Part shown: positions 1 through 7,334 of the stretch, piece after piece | Layout of the letters: the number at the start of each line of letters is the position of its first letter | How positions within the stretch are numbered: position 1 is the first letter of the stretch | From: Pedobacter foliorum | GTDB taxonomy: Bacteria; Bacteroidota; Bacteroidia; Sphingobacteriales; Sphingobacteriaceae | Assembly (NCBI RefSeq): GCF_013266735.1 | Contig: NZ_JABSNU010000003.1 | Location: 620,001 to 684,000, forward strand | Direction of reading: 5' to 3' | DNA: 64,000 bases | Notes under the pieces: model-generated | What the model was told of the DNA's origin: nothing | The model's input: only the letters and a program-made list of their open reading frames with translations | Databases searched by the model: none | Position numbers and translations under genes: made by a program

Positions 1-2380
1 CATGCCGGTGAACATACTGGCACCCGTTGTTAAAGGTCGTAAAGGACACTATCGTGAGCTTTTTGAACAGATTCGTAAACAAGGATATGTAAAAGTTCGT
101 ATTGATGGTGATATACAAGATATCACGCCTAAAATGCAGGTCGATAGGTATAAAATTCACGATATTGAGATTGTAGTAGATAGACTTGTTGTTGATAGGA
201 AGGATGTAAAGCGCCTTCAAGATTCGCTCCAAACCGCTATGCGCTTGGGTAAGGGAATCATTAAAATAAGCGATAAGGCTAATAATGTTTCGCACTTTAG
301 TCGCTTTTTAATGTGCCCAACTACGGGTATTTCTTACGATGAGCCACAGCCTAATAGTTTCTCTTTTAACTCTCCATATGGAGCCTGTGAAAATTGCGAC
401 GGCCTGGGTTATATTTTTGTAATCGATAAGGAGTCGGTAATTCCAAACCCTAAACTAAGTATTCTAAATGGTGGGTTAGCTCCCTTGGGAGAGTACCGCG
501 AAGTTTGGGTTTTCCAGGTATTAAAGGCTCTTGCAAAAAAATACAACTTCTCACTTTCAACGCCACTTGAAAAACTGGGTGAGGAAAATATCAATATCCT
601 TCTTAACGGTACTCATGAATTGCTAAGTGTTGCTGTTGAATACAATAAATGGAACGTTCAGAATTACCAGATTTCTTTTGACGGGATCATTAAACTATTA
701 GAAGAACAACATGAGCGTAAGGGCGAAGGTGCGGTTGATGATATGGAGAGTTTCCGTAAGCTAAAAACCTGTCCTGTATGTAATGGAGCACGTTTAAAGA
801 AAGAAAGCCTGAACTTTAAAATTGACGGCAAGAATATATTTGAACTTGCGGAAATGGACATCGTAAGCCTTAAAAATTGGTATGTAGATGTTGAAAGCAG
901 GTTAAACGATAGACAGAATACTATTGCAAAGGAAATCCTTAAAGAAATCCGTGCAAGATTAGGGTTCCTTACCGATGTAGGTTTAAACTACCTGTCATTA
1001 GATCGTACAGCACGTACACTTTCAGGTGGTGAAGCACAGAGAATAAGGTTAGCTACTCAGATTGGCTCGCAACTGATGAATGTGATGTACATTTTGGACG
1101 AGCCAAGTATTGGATTGCACCAACGTGATAATGAACGTTTAATTGGTGCCCTTAAGAATCTTAGGGATCTTGGAAATACTGTGCTTGTTGTTGAGCATGA
1201 TAAGGATATGATTCTGGAAGCAGATCATGTAATAGATGTAGGCCCTGCAGCAGGTGCTCACGGGGGACAAATTGTTGCTCAAGGCACTCCTGAGGAGATT
1301 TTAAAATCAGATACTTTAACTGCCGCCTATTTGAATGGTAAAAAGGGCATAATAGTGCCCGAAAAACGCAGAAAGGGAAATGGGCACAAGCTTTCTATTA
1401 TTAAGGCTAGTGGACACAACTTAAAGGATGTTTCAGTTGATTTCCCATTGGGCAAGTTCATTGCTGTAACCGGAGTATCAGGCAGTGGTAAGTCAAGTTT
1501 AATTACAGAAACCCTTTATCCTATATTAAATCATCATTTCTTTAGGGCTAAAAAGCATCCATTGCCTTATGAAAAGATCAATGGCTTAAAAGAGATAGAT
1601 AAAGTAATTGAAATAGATCAGGCACCTATTGGCCGTACACCTAGGTCAAATCCATCTACTTATACTGGCGTATTTTCAGACATTAGAAATTTATATGTAC
1701 AACTACCCGAAGCTAAAATCAGAGGGTATAAACCAGGTCGCTTTTCTTTTAATGTAAAAGGAGGACGTTGCGAAACCTGTCAGGGTGGAGGAATGAAGGT
1801 TATAGAAATGAATTTTTTACCTGATGTGCAAGTGCCTTGTGAAGAGTGTGGTGGAAAAAGATATAACCGTGAAACATTAGAAGTACGTTACAGAAGTAAG
1901 TCCATCAGTGATGTATTGGATATGAGTATTGAGGAGGCCTGCGATTTCTTTGAGAACATGCCGGCAATTTATCGTAAAATTAAGACTTTAAAGGATGTTG
2001 GTTTAGGTTATATTACTTTAGGTCAATCATCTACAACTTTATCTGGGGGAGAAGCGCAACGTGTTAAGTTAGCTACTGAACTCTCTAAAAAGGATACAGG
2101 AAGAACATTTTACATCCTTGATGAACCAACTACAGGACTACACTTTGAAGACATCAGTGTCTTATTAGGAGTACTAAACGAATTGGTTGAGAAGGGAAAT
2201 ACAGTATTAGTTATTGAACATAACCTGGATGTGGTAAAAGTTGCTGATTGGGTTATAGATCTTGGTGAAGAGGGTGGAGTAGGTGGTGGTAGAATTATCT
2301 TTGAGGGTACTCCTGAGGGCTTAATTCAAAACCCAATAAGCCTTACCGGTAAATTTTTGAAAAAAGAAATGGGACTTTAA
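1..2380 (+). CDS. uvrA: Excinuclease ABC subunit A (UvrA), 5' end missing
   Basis: UvrA is the damage-recognition ATPase of nucleotide excision repair; it loads UvrB on DNA lesions in the cytoplasm. The gene enters from the left edge, so about 145 N-terminal residues, including the first Walker A, are outside. Of the 792 visible residues, ABC signature I (LSGGEAQRIRLA) is near 340 with its Walker B (LDEPSIGLH) shortly after. The second Walker A (GVSGSGKSS) is near 490, the CETC...CEEC zinc module near 590-620, and signature II near 680 is followed by LDEPTTGLH. The first zinc module near 105 begins CPTT where E. coli has a CxxC pair, so one ligand looks substituted; I believe this is usual in this phylum. 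Four bases separate it from the next gene. The identification is very secure. Confidence 0.97.
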   Translation, partial: MPVNILAPVVKGRKGHYRELFEQIRKQGYVKVRIDGDIQDITPKMQVDRYKIHDIEIVVDRLVVDRKDVKRLQDSLQTAMRLGKGIIKISDKANNVSHFSRFLMCPTTGISYDEPQPNSFSFNSPYGACENCDGLGYIFVIDKESVIPNPKLSILNGGLAPLGEYREVWVFQVLKALAKKYNFSLSTPLEKLGEENINILLNGTHELLSVAVEYNKWNVQNYQISFDGIIKLLEEQHERKGEGAVDDMESFRKLKTCPVCNGARLKKESLNFKIDGKNIFELAEMDIVSLKNWYVDVESRLNDRQNTIAKEILKEIRARLGFLTDVGLNYLSLDRTARTLSGGEAQRIRLATQIGSQLMNVMYILDEPSIGLHQRDNERLIGALKNLRDLGNTVLVVEHDKDMILEADHVIDVGPAAGAHGGQIVAQGTPEEILKSDTLTAAYLNGKKGIIVPEKRRKGNGHKLSIIKASGHNLKDVSVDFPLGKFIAVTGVSGSGKSSLITETLYPILNHHFFRAKKHPLPYEKINGLKEIDKVIEIDQAPIGRTPRSNPSTYTGVFSDIRNLYVQLPEAKIRGYKPGRFSFNVKGGRCETCQGGGMKVIEMNFLPDVQVPCEECGGKRYNRETLEVRYRSKSISDVLDMSIEEACDFFENMPAIYRKIKTLKDVGLGYITLGQSSTTLSGGEAQRVKLATELSKKDTGRTFYILDEPTTGLHFEDISVLLGVLNELVEKGNTVLVIEHNLDVVKVADWVIDLGEEGGVGGGRIIFEGTPEGLIQNPISLTGKFLKKEMGL

Positions 2381-2384
2381 GCAT

Positions 2385-3323
2385 ATGGCTACTTTTTTAA
2401 ACTCTTTCCTCCCTGATTCGGATCCGCAAAGTAAAACGCAGATAGTAGGGAAGGGACTAGGCAAACAAACCACTAAAGAAGAAGAAACATCTCCTTTTCG
2501 CTTAATAGAACCAGAGGATATTAAAAAGCTATTTAAGCCTAGAGCAGCATTTTCGTATAAAGGAAGCTATGGGCATGCGCTAATCATTGCCGGGGCTCAG
2601 CAAACCATGGGGGCTGCATTGCTCACATCTAAGGGGTGTTTGTATGCAGGGGCAGGTTTAACTACAACCTCGATGCCTGAAAGTGGATTGACGGCATTAA
2701 ATACATTGCTCCCGGAAGTGATGTTCATAAAAAGAAAGGCGCTTCTTAAAAACGACGCATTAACTAAGTATAGCGCTATTGCTATTGGTCCAGGGCTAGG
2801 TAAGGGAGCAAAAGCAGAGCAAACATTAGCTCAGTTATTCACTTTAAAAAGAGATTTTATTGCTGATGCTGATGCTTTAAACATATTGGCATCTCGCCCT
2901 GATCTGTTGGCTATAATAGAAAAGCACTCTATATTAACCCCACATGTAAAAGAGTTTGATGGTTTATTTGGTAAGCATACCAATTGGTGGGATAGATTGC
3001 AAACTGCAAGAAAGAAAGCAATTCAGTTAGGAATAGTTATTGTCTTAAAAAACCAATATACCTTCATTGTAAGTCAACGTGGTGAGGTATTTATTAATTC
3101 TACAGGTAACCCTGCAATGGCACAAGGTGGAATGGGTGATGTACTTACCGGAATAATTGTTGCATATGTTGCACAAGGCTATGCGGCAAAAGATGCTGCA
3201 ATACTGGGCTGCTATTTCCACGGTAAAGCAGGTGATGATCTGGCAATAAAAAGCTTTAATGTAACCGCTTCTCAGGTTGCAGAACAAATTCCAAGAACTA
3301 TAAAAGATTTTCTGTTAAGCTAA
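2385..3323 (+). CDS. nnrD: ADP-dependent NAD(P)H-hydrate dehydratase, NnrD domain only
   Basis: This enzyme repairs damaged NAD(P)HX using ADP. The 312-residue protein carries the ribokinase-like NnrD/CARKD fold: GSYGHALIIAG near 60, GPGLGKG near 135, a DADALN segment near 160 and NPAMAQGGMGDVLTG near 242, which holds the catalytic Asp. Bacterial homologues are usually about 500 residues, with an N-terminal NnrE epimerase. Here only about 50 residues precede the kinase fold. Their pattern (FLPDSDPQ, then a short stretch ending GL, then a charged linker and the LIEPEDIKKLFKPR entry) resembles the junction between the two domains in fused proteins. This suggests the epimerase half was lost or lies elsewhere. 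It sits 4 bp after uvrA and probably shares its transcript. Confidence 0.9.
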   Translation: MATFLNSFLPDSDPQSKTQIVGKGLGKQTTKEEETSPFRLIEPEDIKKLFKPRAAFSYKGSYGHALIIAGAQQTMGAALLTSKGCLYAGAGLTTTSMPESGLTALNTLLPEVMFIKRKALLKNDALTKYSAIAIGPGLGKGAKAEQTLAQLFTLKRDFIADADALNILASRPDLLAIIEKHSILTPHVKEFDGLFGKHTNWWDRLQTARKKAIQLGIVIVLKNQYTFIVSQRGEVFINSTGNPAMAQGGMGDVLTGIIVAYVAQGYAAKDAAILGCYFHGKAGDDLAIKSFNVTASQVAEQIPRTIKDFLLS

Positions 3324-3326
3324 GCT

Positions 3327-4208
3327 TTAGATAGAAACGTTACCTATTACAACCATTTGATTCATGGTAGGGTTTACGCTGCCTCCTCTTTTTTCAAGAG
3401 TTACCGCAAACGCAGCAGCAGAGCCGGTTTCTTTCATATTTACCAAAATGTGGGTAGAGTCTGCTTTAACATCAAATACACCCAAATCAACCGGTTTCCC
3501 GTTTACAATAGCCCAAAGTTGATACTGATGCTGTTGATCGTTTACTGGTAAATCCATTTTAGAGTTGTCAACCATAACATGCTTACCTTTGGCATGCCAG
3601 TAAACAGTCATTTTAGCTTTTGGATCCATAGCTGTGCCTGCAAGCTTTACTGTTTTCCAATCAGGATCATTAGCCATGTCAATAATCTTTTGCAGATCAG
3701 CATTGCTTTGCTTCATGAAATTAACAGTGCTTGTAAACTTCTCGTTATTGAGGTTTAATTCTGCTATCTGGTCTTTTGCACTACCTAATTGATTGTGTGC
3801 ATTGTAAAGTGCAATAACACTTACTACTAAAAGTGCAATACATGCCACTAGAGCTATGCGTAACGTTTTTATTTTAGATTCGTATGGAGCTGTATTTAAA
3901 GGAATAATTACAGCTTCTTTAGTTGGTTTAACCTCATTAACTGCTTTAGCAACTATCGGCTCAGCTTTTTCAAGGTTGTCAGATAGTCCAATTTTTTCAA
4001 ATATCTTATCACCAAGACCCTCAGAAGGTTTAATGGCATTTTGTAGCGCATATTGCTCCATAGCAATTTCAATGGCTTCAATTTCCTGTTTTACTTCAGG
4101 ATGTTTTGATGCCATTGCTTCAACTTCTTTCTGCTCCTGAGCATTCAATTGCCCCAGAACGTAAAGTTCAAGTATGCCTGATTCAATATATGCTTTTACT
4201 TCTTCCAC
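3327..4208 (-). CDS. Anti-sigma factor, RskA-like membrane protein
   Basis: A predicted single-pass membrane anti-sigma factor. The cytoplasmic N-terminal part (about 1-115) begins with an ESGILELYVLGQL helix typical of zinc-free anti-sigma domains. One hydrophobic segment follows at about 116-137, and the periplasmic C-terminal half (about 150-290) matches the RskA C-terminal domain (YWHAKGKHVMV, LWAIVNGKPVDLGVF). It starts one base after the stop of the ECF sigma gene, so the two are translationally linked. By analogy with SigK/RskA it should hold that sigma factor inactive at the membrane until a signal arrives; the signal cannot be read from sequence. The gene ends 3 bp from the convergent nnrD stop, leaving almost no room for a terminator. 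Confidence 0.88.
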   Translation of the reverse strand: MEEVKAYIESGILELYVLGQLNAQEQKEVEAMASKHPEVKQEIEAIEIAMEQYALQNAIKPSEGLGDKIFEKIGLSDNLEKAEPIVAKAVNEVKPTKEAVIIPLNTAPYESKIKTLRIALVACIALLVVSVIALYNAHNQLGSAKDQIAELNLNNEKFTSTVNFMKQSNADLQKIIDMANDPDWKTVKLAGTAMDPKAKMTVYWHAKGKHVMVDNSKMDLPVNDQQHQYQLWAIVNGKPVDLGVFDVKADSTHILVNMKETGSAAAFAVTLEKRGGSVNPTMNQMVVIGNVSI

Positions 4209-4209
4209 T

Positions 4210-4761
4210 TTAATTGAAATGCTTTCTTAATTCCATAATAGCCATTCTGATACGCGTTTTTACGGTACCTAATGGTAAATTTAGTTCTTCTGCCGTTTCC
4301 ACATGTGTATATCCCTTAAAATACACCATATTTAGTACATCATTAAATTCTGGCTTGAGCGCAGTAACCATATCTTTAATACCCAGAATATCCGCATTAA
4401 AGGTAACTTCTTTTTGTGCGTCAATGAAATCTACGTTATTTTCTATATCTTGGTTTTTACTGGAGTTTTTAAAATCTTTTGAACGTACCTTATCGATAGA
4501 TAAGTTGCGTGCAATGTTCATCATCCATGTAAATAGTCGGCCCTTAGTACTGTCGTAGCTATCTGCCGAATTCCATATTTTTATAAAGGTTTCTTGTAAC
4601 AGATCTTCGGCTACCTCAGTTTGCTCAATAATTCTTGAGATAACACCTAGCAATGCACCAGAGTACATATCATACAAAGCCTGAATAGCAATAGTATCCC
4701 GATTTTTCAGTTTACTAACTAGCTCTTCTTCAGATAGCGATATTTTTTTTGTAGTTGCCAA
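4210..4761 (-). CDS. ECF-family RNA polymerase sigma factor (SigK-like)
   Basis: A 183-residue extracytoplasmic-function sigma factor. Region 2 spans about 20-95 (ALYDMYSGALLGVI, AEDLLQETFIKIW, FTWMMNIARNLSIDKVRS), and region 4 about 125-182 holds a helix-turn-helix (GYTHVETAEELNLPLGTVKTR). No region 3 is present, as expected for ECF factors. The gene lies directly upstream of an RskA-like anti-sigma gene with a 1-bp gap, the standard sigma/anti-sigma arrangement. Targets are unknown; autoregulation is common in such pairs but no promoter copy could be recognised. The start ATG is preceded by A/T-rich sequence without a Shine-Dalgarno motif, which is normal for Bacteroidetes. Confidence 0.93.
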   Translation of the reverse strand: MATTKKISLSEEELVSKLKNRDTIAIQALYDMYSGALLGVISRIIEQTEVAEDLLQETFIKIWNSADSYDSTKGRLFTWMMNIARNLSIDKVRSKDFKNSSKNQDIENNVDFIDAQKEVTFNADILGIKDMVTALKPEFNDVLNMVYFKGYTHVETAEELNLPLGTVKTRIRMAIMELRKHFN

Positions 4762-4827
4762 TGGTTTGCTAATATACAGAAACTACAACAAGATGAAAGG
4801 AGTATTTGTTTTTTTATTAACCGGCAG

Positions 4828-5706
4828 TTAAAAATCAAACAAATGCTTTTCAGCATGATAAGAAGAACGTACCAACGGGCCGCTTTCTACATACCTTAAG
4901 CCTTTAGCTAATCCTATTTCTTTGTATTTAGCAAACTGATCAGGGTGGATCCAGTCTACCACAGGGTGATGGTTGCGTGTAGGTTGCAAATATTGGCCAA
5001 GGGTTAAAATATGAACCCCATTTGCTACCAGATCATCCATAGCCTCTAAAACATCATCCTCTGTTTCTCCTAAGCCAAGCATAATACCTGTTTTAGTTCT
5101 TAATCCAAATTCTGAGATACGTTTTAGGCACTCTAAGCTTCTGTCGTATTTTGCCTGGATGCGGACTTGTTTGGTTAATCGTCTAACGGTTTCTACGTTG
5201 TGCGACATCACCTCAGGTCTTTCTTCCAAAACGCGGTATAAGTTATCCCATACGCCTCTGAAATCAGGAATCAGTGTTTCAAGTGTAGTCTCAGGACTTT
5301 CTCTTCTGATGGCTTGTAGTGTTTCAGCCCAGATAATAGAACCGCCGTCTTTTAAATCATCTCTGTCAACAGAAGTAATAACACAATGTTTTACCTGCAT
5401 TAATTTAACAGAGTTAGCAACACGGTTAGGCTCGTCTAAATCAACAGCCAAAGGTCTGCCTGTAGCTACAGCACAAAATGAGCAGGAGCGAGTACAGATA
5501 TTTCCAAGAATCATAAAGGTGGCAGTACCTGCACCCCAGCATTCACCCATATTTGGGCAATTACCGCTTTCGCAGATCGTATGGAGCTTGTGTGTATCTA
5601 CAAGGCTACGAACTTGTGCATATTCTTTACCTACAGGAAGCTTTACTCTAAGCCAATCTGGTTTACGTTGTACTGGGTTTTCTGAAACAACCGGAAGTGC
5701 GATCAT
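4828..5706 (-). CDS. lipA: Lipoyl synthase
   Basis: A radical-SAM enzyme that inserts two sulfurs into octanoyl groups on E2/GcvH proteins to make lipoyl cofactor. Both iron-sulfur sites are visible: the auxiliary cluster cysteines C45, C50 and C56 ([12 protein letters not shown]) and the radical-SAM CxxxCxxC at C71, C75 and C78 (CTRSCSFC). The C-terminal RSS motif that ligates the auxiliary cluster is also present ([12 protein letters not shown]). Length, 292 aa, is normal. A TAACTTTG promoter box ends only 4 bases before the ATG, so the transcript may be leaderless. No lipB is nearby. Confidence 0.97.
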   Translation of the reverse strand: MIALPVVSENPVQRKPDWLRVKLPVGKEYAQVRSLVDTHKLHTICESGNCPNMGECWGAGTATFMILGNICTRSCSFCAVATGRPLAVDLDEPNRVANSVKLMQVKHCVITSVDRDDLKDGGSIIWAETLQAIRRESPETTLETLIPDFRGVWDNLYRVLEERPEVMSHNVETVRRLTKQVRIQAKYDRSLECLKRISEFGLRTKTGIMLGLGETEDDVLEAMDDLVANGVHILTLGQYLQPTRNHHPVVDWIHPDQFAKYKEIGLAKGLRYVESGPLVRSSYHAEKHLFDF

Positions 5707-5710
5707 GGGG

Positions 5711-5743
5711 CAAAGTTAAGCAATAGGTTTGAATTGTTGCAAA
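5711..5743 (-). promoter_or_regulatory. Promoter of lipA, TTTG-N21-TAACTTTG
   Basis: On the minus strand a TTTG (5743-5740) and TAACTTTG (5718-5711) are 21 bases apart, close to the Bacteroidetes consensus TTTG-N17-23-TAnnTTTG. The -7 box ends four bases before the lipA ATG, which predicts a leaderless or nearly leaderless mRNA. Confidence 0.6.
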
Positions 5744-5768
5744 ACTGAAATGTTTGAATGGTGTAATG

Positions 5769-6101
5769 TTATTCTTTTATCACTTCTGCAACTTCATCAG
5801 CAGAGATATCGCTATGAGAAGCATCCAAAATACAATCGCCATTTTTAATCAATAAGATTTGAGGTGACTCATGATGTACCTGGAAGGTCTCAGCTATTTG
5901 TGCTGAAATATCTCTGTAGCTGATTAGATCTAAAAAATATAGGGAGGTATCAGCCGGTATTGCTTCCCAGTCCAATTCAAAACGTCTTTTAGCCATTGAG
6001 CTAACTGAACAACGGGTGCTGTGTTTAAATATTAAACTATAACCCTCTTTTTGTTGTATTTCGCTGATTTGAGTTAAATCAGTAATGTTTTTCCACTGCA
6101 T
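5769..6101 (-). CDS. ytxJ: Bacillithiol system redox-active protein YtxJ
   Basis: A 110-residue thioredoxin-like protein of the YtxJ (DUF2847) family, a monothiol bacilliredoxin-type protein linked to bacillithiol metabolism. The diagnostic segment KHSTRCSVSSMAKRRFE places a single redox cysteine at C31, followed by the family pattern YFLDLISYRDIS and a cis-Pro region ESPQILLIKNG. It suggests the organism makes bacillithiol rather than glutathione; this is inference because bsh genes are not in the window. It sits between lipA and a tiny lipoprotein gene on the same strand. Confidence 0.87.
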   Translation of the reverse strand: MQWKNITDLTQISEIQQKEGYSLIFKHSTRCSVSSMAKRRFELDWEAIPADTSLYFLDLISYRDISAQIAETFQVHHESPQILLIKNGDCILDASHSDISADEVAEVIKE

Positions 6102-6132
6102 CTAATATCTTTCTAAAGTTTAGCCTTAGTTA

Positions 6133-6252
6133 TCATCTTCTTCTTTTGCCTTCCGGATACGAATTGTAAGCGGGACAAATCTTGTTAGAACATGCTTCTA
6201 AAACAGATATGGCAAAAAATACGCCGAGTAATAAAATAGCTACTTTCTTCAT
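6133..6252 (-). CDS. Tiny predicted lipoprotein, 39 aa
   Basis: A short reading frame encoding 39 residues: a basic start (MKKVAI), a hydrophobic helix and a lipobox ending LEAC with Cys21. A tail of 18 residues follows (SNKICPAYNSYPEGKRRR). The layout is that of very small lipoproteins common in Bacteroidetes, which would be anchored by the acylated Cys and leave a Lys/Arg-rich tail exposed. Function unknown. It lies between ytxJ (32 bp downstream) and ribH (66 bp upstream) on the same strand. Support is the clear signal sequence; it is too short for codon statistics. Confidence 0.6.
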   Translation of the reverse strand: MKKVAILLLGVFFAISVLEACSNKICPAYNSYPEGKRRR

Positions 6253-6318
6253 CTGTATGAATCTTTAATTGATATATTCTTCTAATCTACACCTTTTGAA
6301 GAAAGTATCAAAGTAATT

Positions 6319-6810
6319 TTAGACTGTAGCCGATAGCTCAGCCATTTTTAATGCGGTAATAGCGGCTTCATCACCTTTATTTCCGTGTTTACCACCTGCT
6401 CTGTCTATCGCTTGTTGTTGATCATTGGTGGTTAAAACACCAAAAATAACAGGTTTGCTATGTTTAACACTTACCTGAGTGATACCATTTGCAACTGCAT
6501 CACAAATAAAATCAAAGTGTTTAGTGTCTCCCTGAATTACGCAGCCAAGACAAATAACAGCATCAAGATCTTTGTGTTTTTGTAAAAGAAGATCGGCTGC
6601 GGATGTTAATTCAAAACTGCCGGGTACAGCAATTGAAAGGATATTCTCCTCAGCAACGCCATGTTTAACTAGTGTTTCTAACGCGCCATTGTACAGGCTT
6701 CCGGTAATTTCTGCATTCCATTCTGCTACTGCTATCGCTATTTTATAAGCGCTTCCATTCGGTACTGTTGTATGAGAAAAATCAGACAGGTTTTTTAATT
6801 GTGTTGCCAT
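6319..6810 (-). CDS. ribH: 6,7-dimethyl-8-ribityllumazine synthase
   Basis: The penultimate enzyme of riboflavin synthesis, condensing 5-amino-6-ribitylamino-uracil with dihydroxybutanone phosphate. Family motifs are present in order: AVAEWNAEITGSLYNGAL, VPGSFELTSAADLL, LGCVIQGDTKHFDFICDA with the catalytic His, and PVIFGVLTTNDQQQAIDRAGG. The C-terminal NKGDEAAITALKMAEL helix is also typical. Length, 163 aa, is standard. No other rib genes and no FMN riboswitch are adjacent. A TAAATTTG box ends 4 bases before the ATG, again suggesting a leaderless mRNA. Confidence 0.96.
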   Translation of the reverse strand: MATQLKNLSDFSHTTVPNGSAYKIAIAVAEWNAEITGSLYNGALETLVKHGVAEENILSIAVPGSFELTSAADLLLQKHKDLDAVICLGCVIQGDTKHFDFICDAVANGITQVSVKHSKPVIFGVLTTNDQQQAIDRAGGKHGNKGDEAAITALKMAELSATV

Positions 6811-6814
6811 GCGG

Positions 6815-6822
6815 CAAATTTA
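6815..6822 (-). promoter_or_regulatory. -7 promoter box of ribH
   Basis: TAAATTTG on the minus strand with CCGC then ATG directly after it. The matching -33 TTG is weak. The four-base spacing implies transcription starts at or beside the start codon. Confidence 0.5.
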
Positions 6823-6930
6823 GGGAAAATTCATAAAAGTTTTTTAATTGAAAAGTAATGATCTGCTAATTCATTAAAGCATCTGTTCTGTTGTAAGCCA
6901 GGAGTTTTTCTTGGGTTTTTAGAGGCTTCT

Positions 6931-7006
6931 GTTATTGGGGCCTTGATAGGGCTTTGCTAGGGCCTTGGTAGGGCCAATCGCCCTAATAACGCCCTAATAA
7001 TTCCCC
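6931..7006. repeat. 11-bp periodic array with inverted end units
   Basis: Four head-to-tail 11-mers of pattern nTTnnTrGGGC run from 6931 to 6974 (GTTATTGGGGC, CTTGATAGGGC, TTTGCTAGGGC, CTTGGTAGGGC). A 5-bp spacer CAATC follows, then two inverted 11-mers (GCCCTAATAAC, GCCCTAATAAT) to 7001 and TCCCC. The direct and inverted halves can pair into a hairpin. There is no coding potential. It lies in the 524-bp gap between ribH and the TPR gene, beside the REP-like element. Confidence 0.75.
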
Positions 7007-7048
7007 AGCATTGTTTAAGCAAAGGTTCTTCAAAATAAGGGATTTGTT

Positions 7049-7095
7049 ATTCTGAGAGCCTGGCATTAGAAGAAATGCAAAAAGTGGTAATGACA
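7049..7095 (-). repeat. Second dispersed repeat, copy 1 (about 47 bp)
   Basis: Read on the minus strand this begins TGTCATTACCACTTTTT and ends AGGCTCTCAGAAT. It matches 10898-10945 on the plus strand with only a handful of differences. It contains a small inverted repeat GCATT...AATGC. In both places it lies 5-13 bp beyond the same end of a REP-like element. Confidence 0.7.
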
Positions 7096-7100
7096 TTTTT

Positions 7101-7281
7101 TTTAATCGATCGTCCTTATTTAGTCAATCGTTATCCTGAATTTATTTCAGGACCTCGCACTAGCAAGGCATTCTTTCTCTTGAGAGGCTCTAATTTTTTC
7201 TTGAGGGGTGCTGATTTTCTCTTGAGGGGTCCTGAAATAAATTCAGGATGACGATCGATTAAATAAGGACAATCGATTAAA
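7101..7281. repeat. REP-like palindromic element A with 54-bp arms
   Basis: The left arm (7101-7154) and right arm (7228-7281) are inverted copies with four mismatches over 54 bp. Each holds the core CCTGAATTTATTTCAGG. Between them are three degenerate 20-21-bp units built on TTTCTCTTGAGGGG. The same core occurs at 10681-10884, 13762-13847 and 20920-21003, always between genes. No coding sequence. Confidence 0.8.
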
Positions 7282-7282
7282 C

Positions 7283-7315
7283 AAAAAAGGCCAGTACAGA
7301 ATGTACCGGCCTTTT
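7283..7315 (-). terminator. Intrinsic terminator after the TPR gene
   Basis: The hairpin GGCCAGTACA/TGTACCGGCC with a GAA loop is flanked by A-run and T-run. On the minus strand the stem ends in TTTTTTG, 20 bp past the TPR gene stop. Confidence 0.8.
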
Positions 7316-7334
7316 GTATAAAAGTTGTGATGAC

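Noticed and set aside
5159..5719. 186-codon plus-strand frame
   Set aside because: Antisense to lipA, which has all cluster cysteines.
6811..6930. FMN riboswitch upstream of ribH
   Set aside because: The promoter box is four bases from the ATG, leaving no leader, and no RFN-like conserved segments are visible.
6931..7006. CRISPR or VNTR coding repeat
   Set aside because: Units are 11 bp with no spacers, change orientation within the array, and no cas genes are near.
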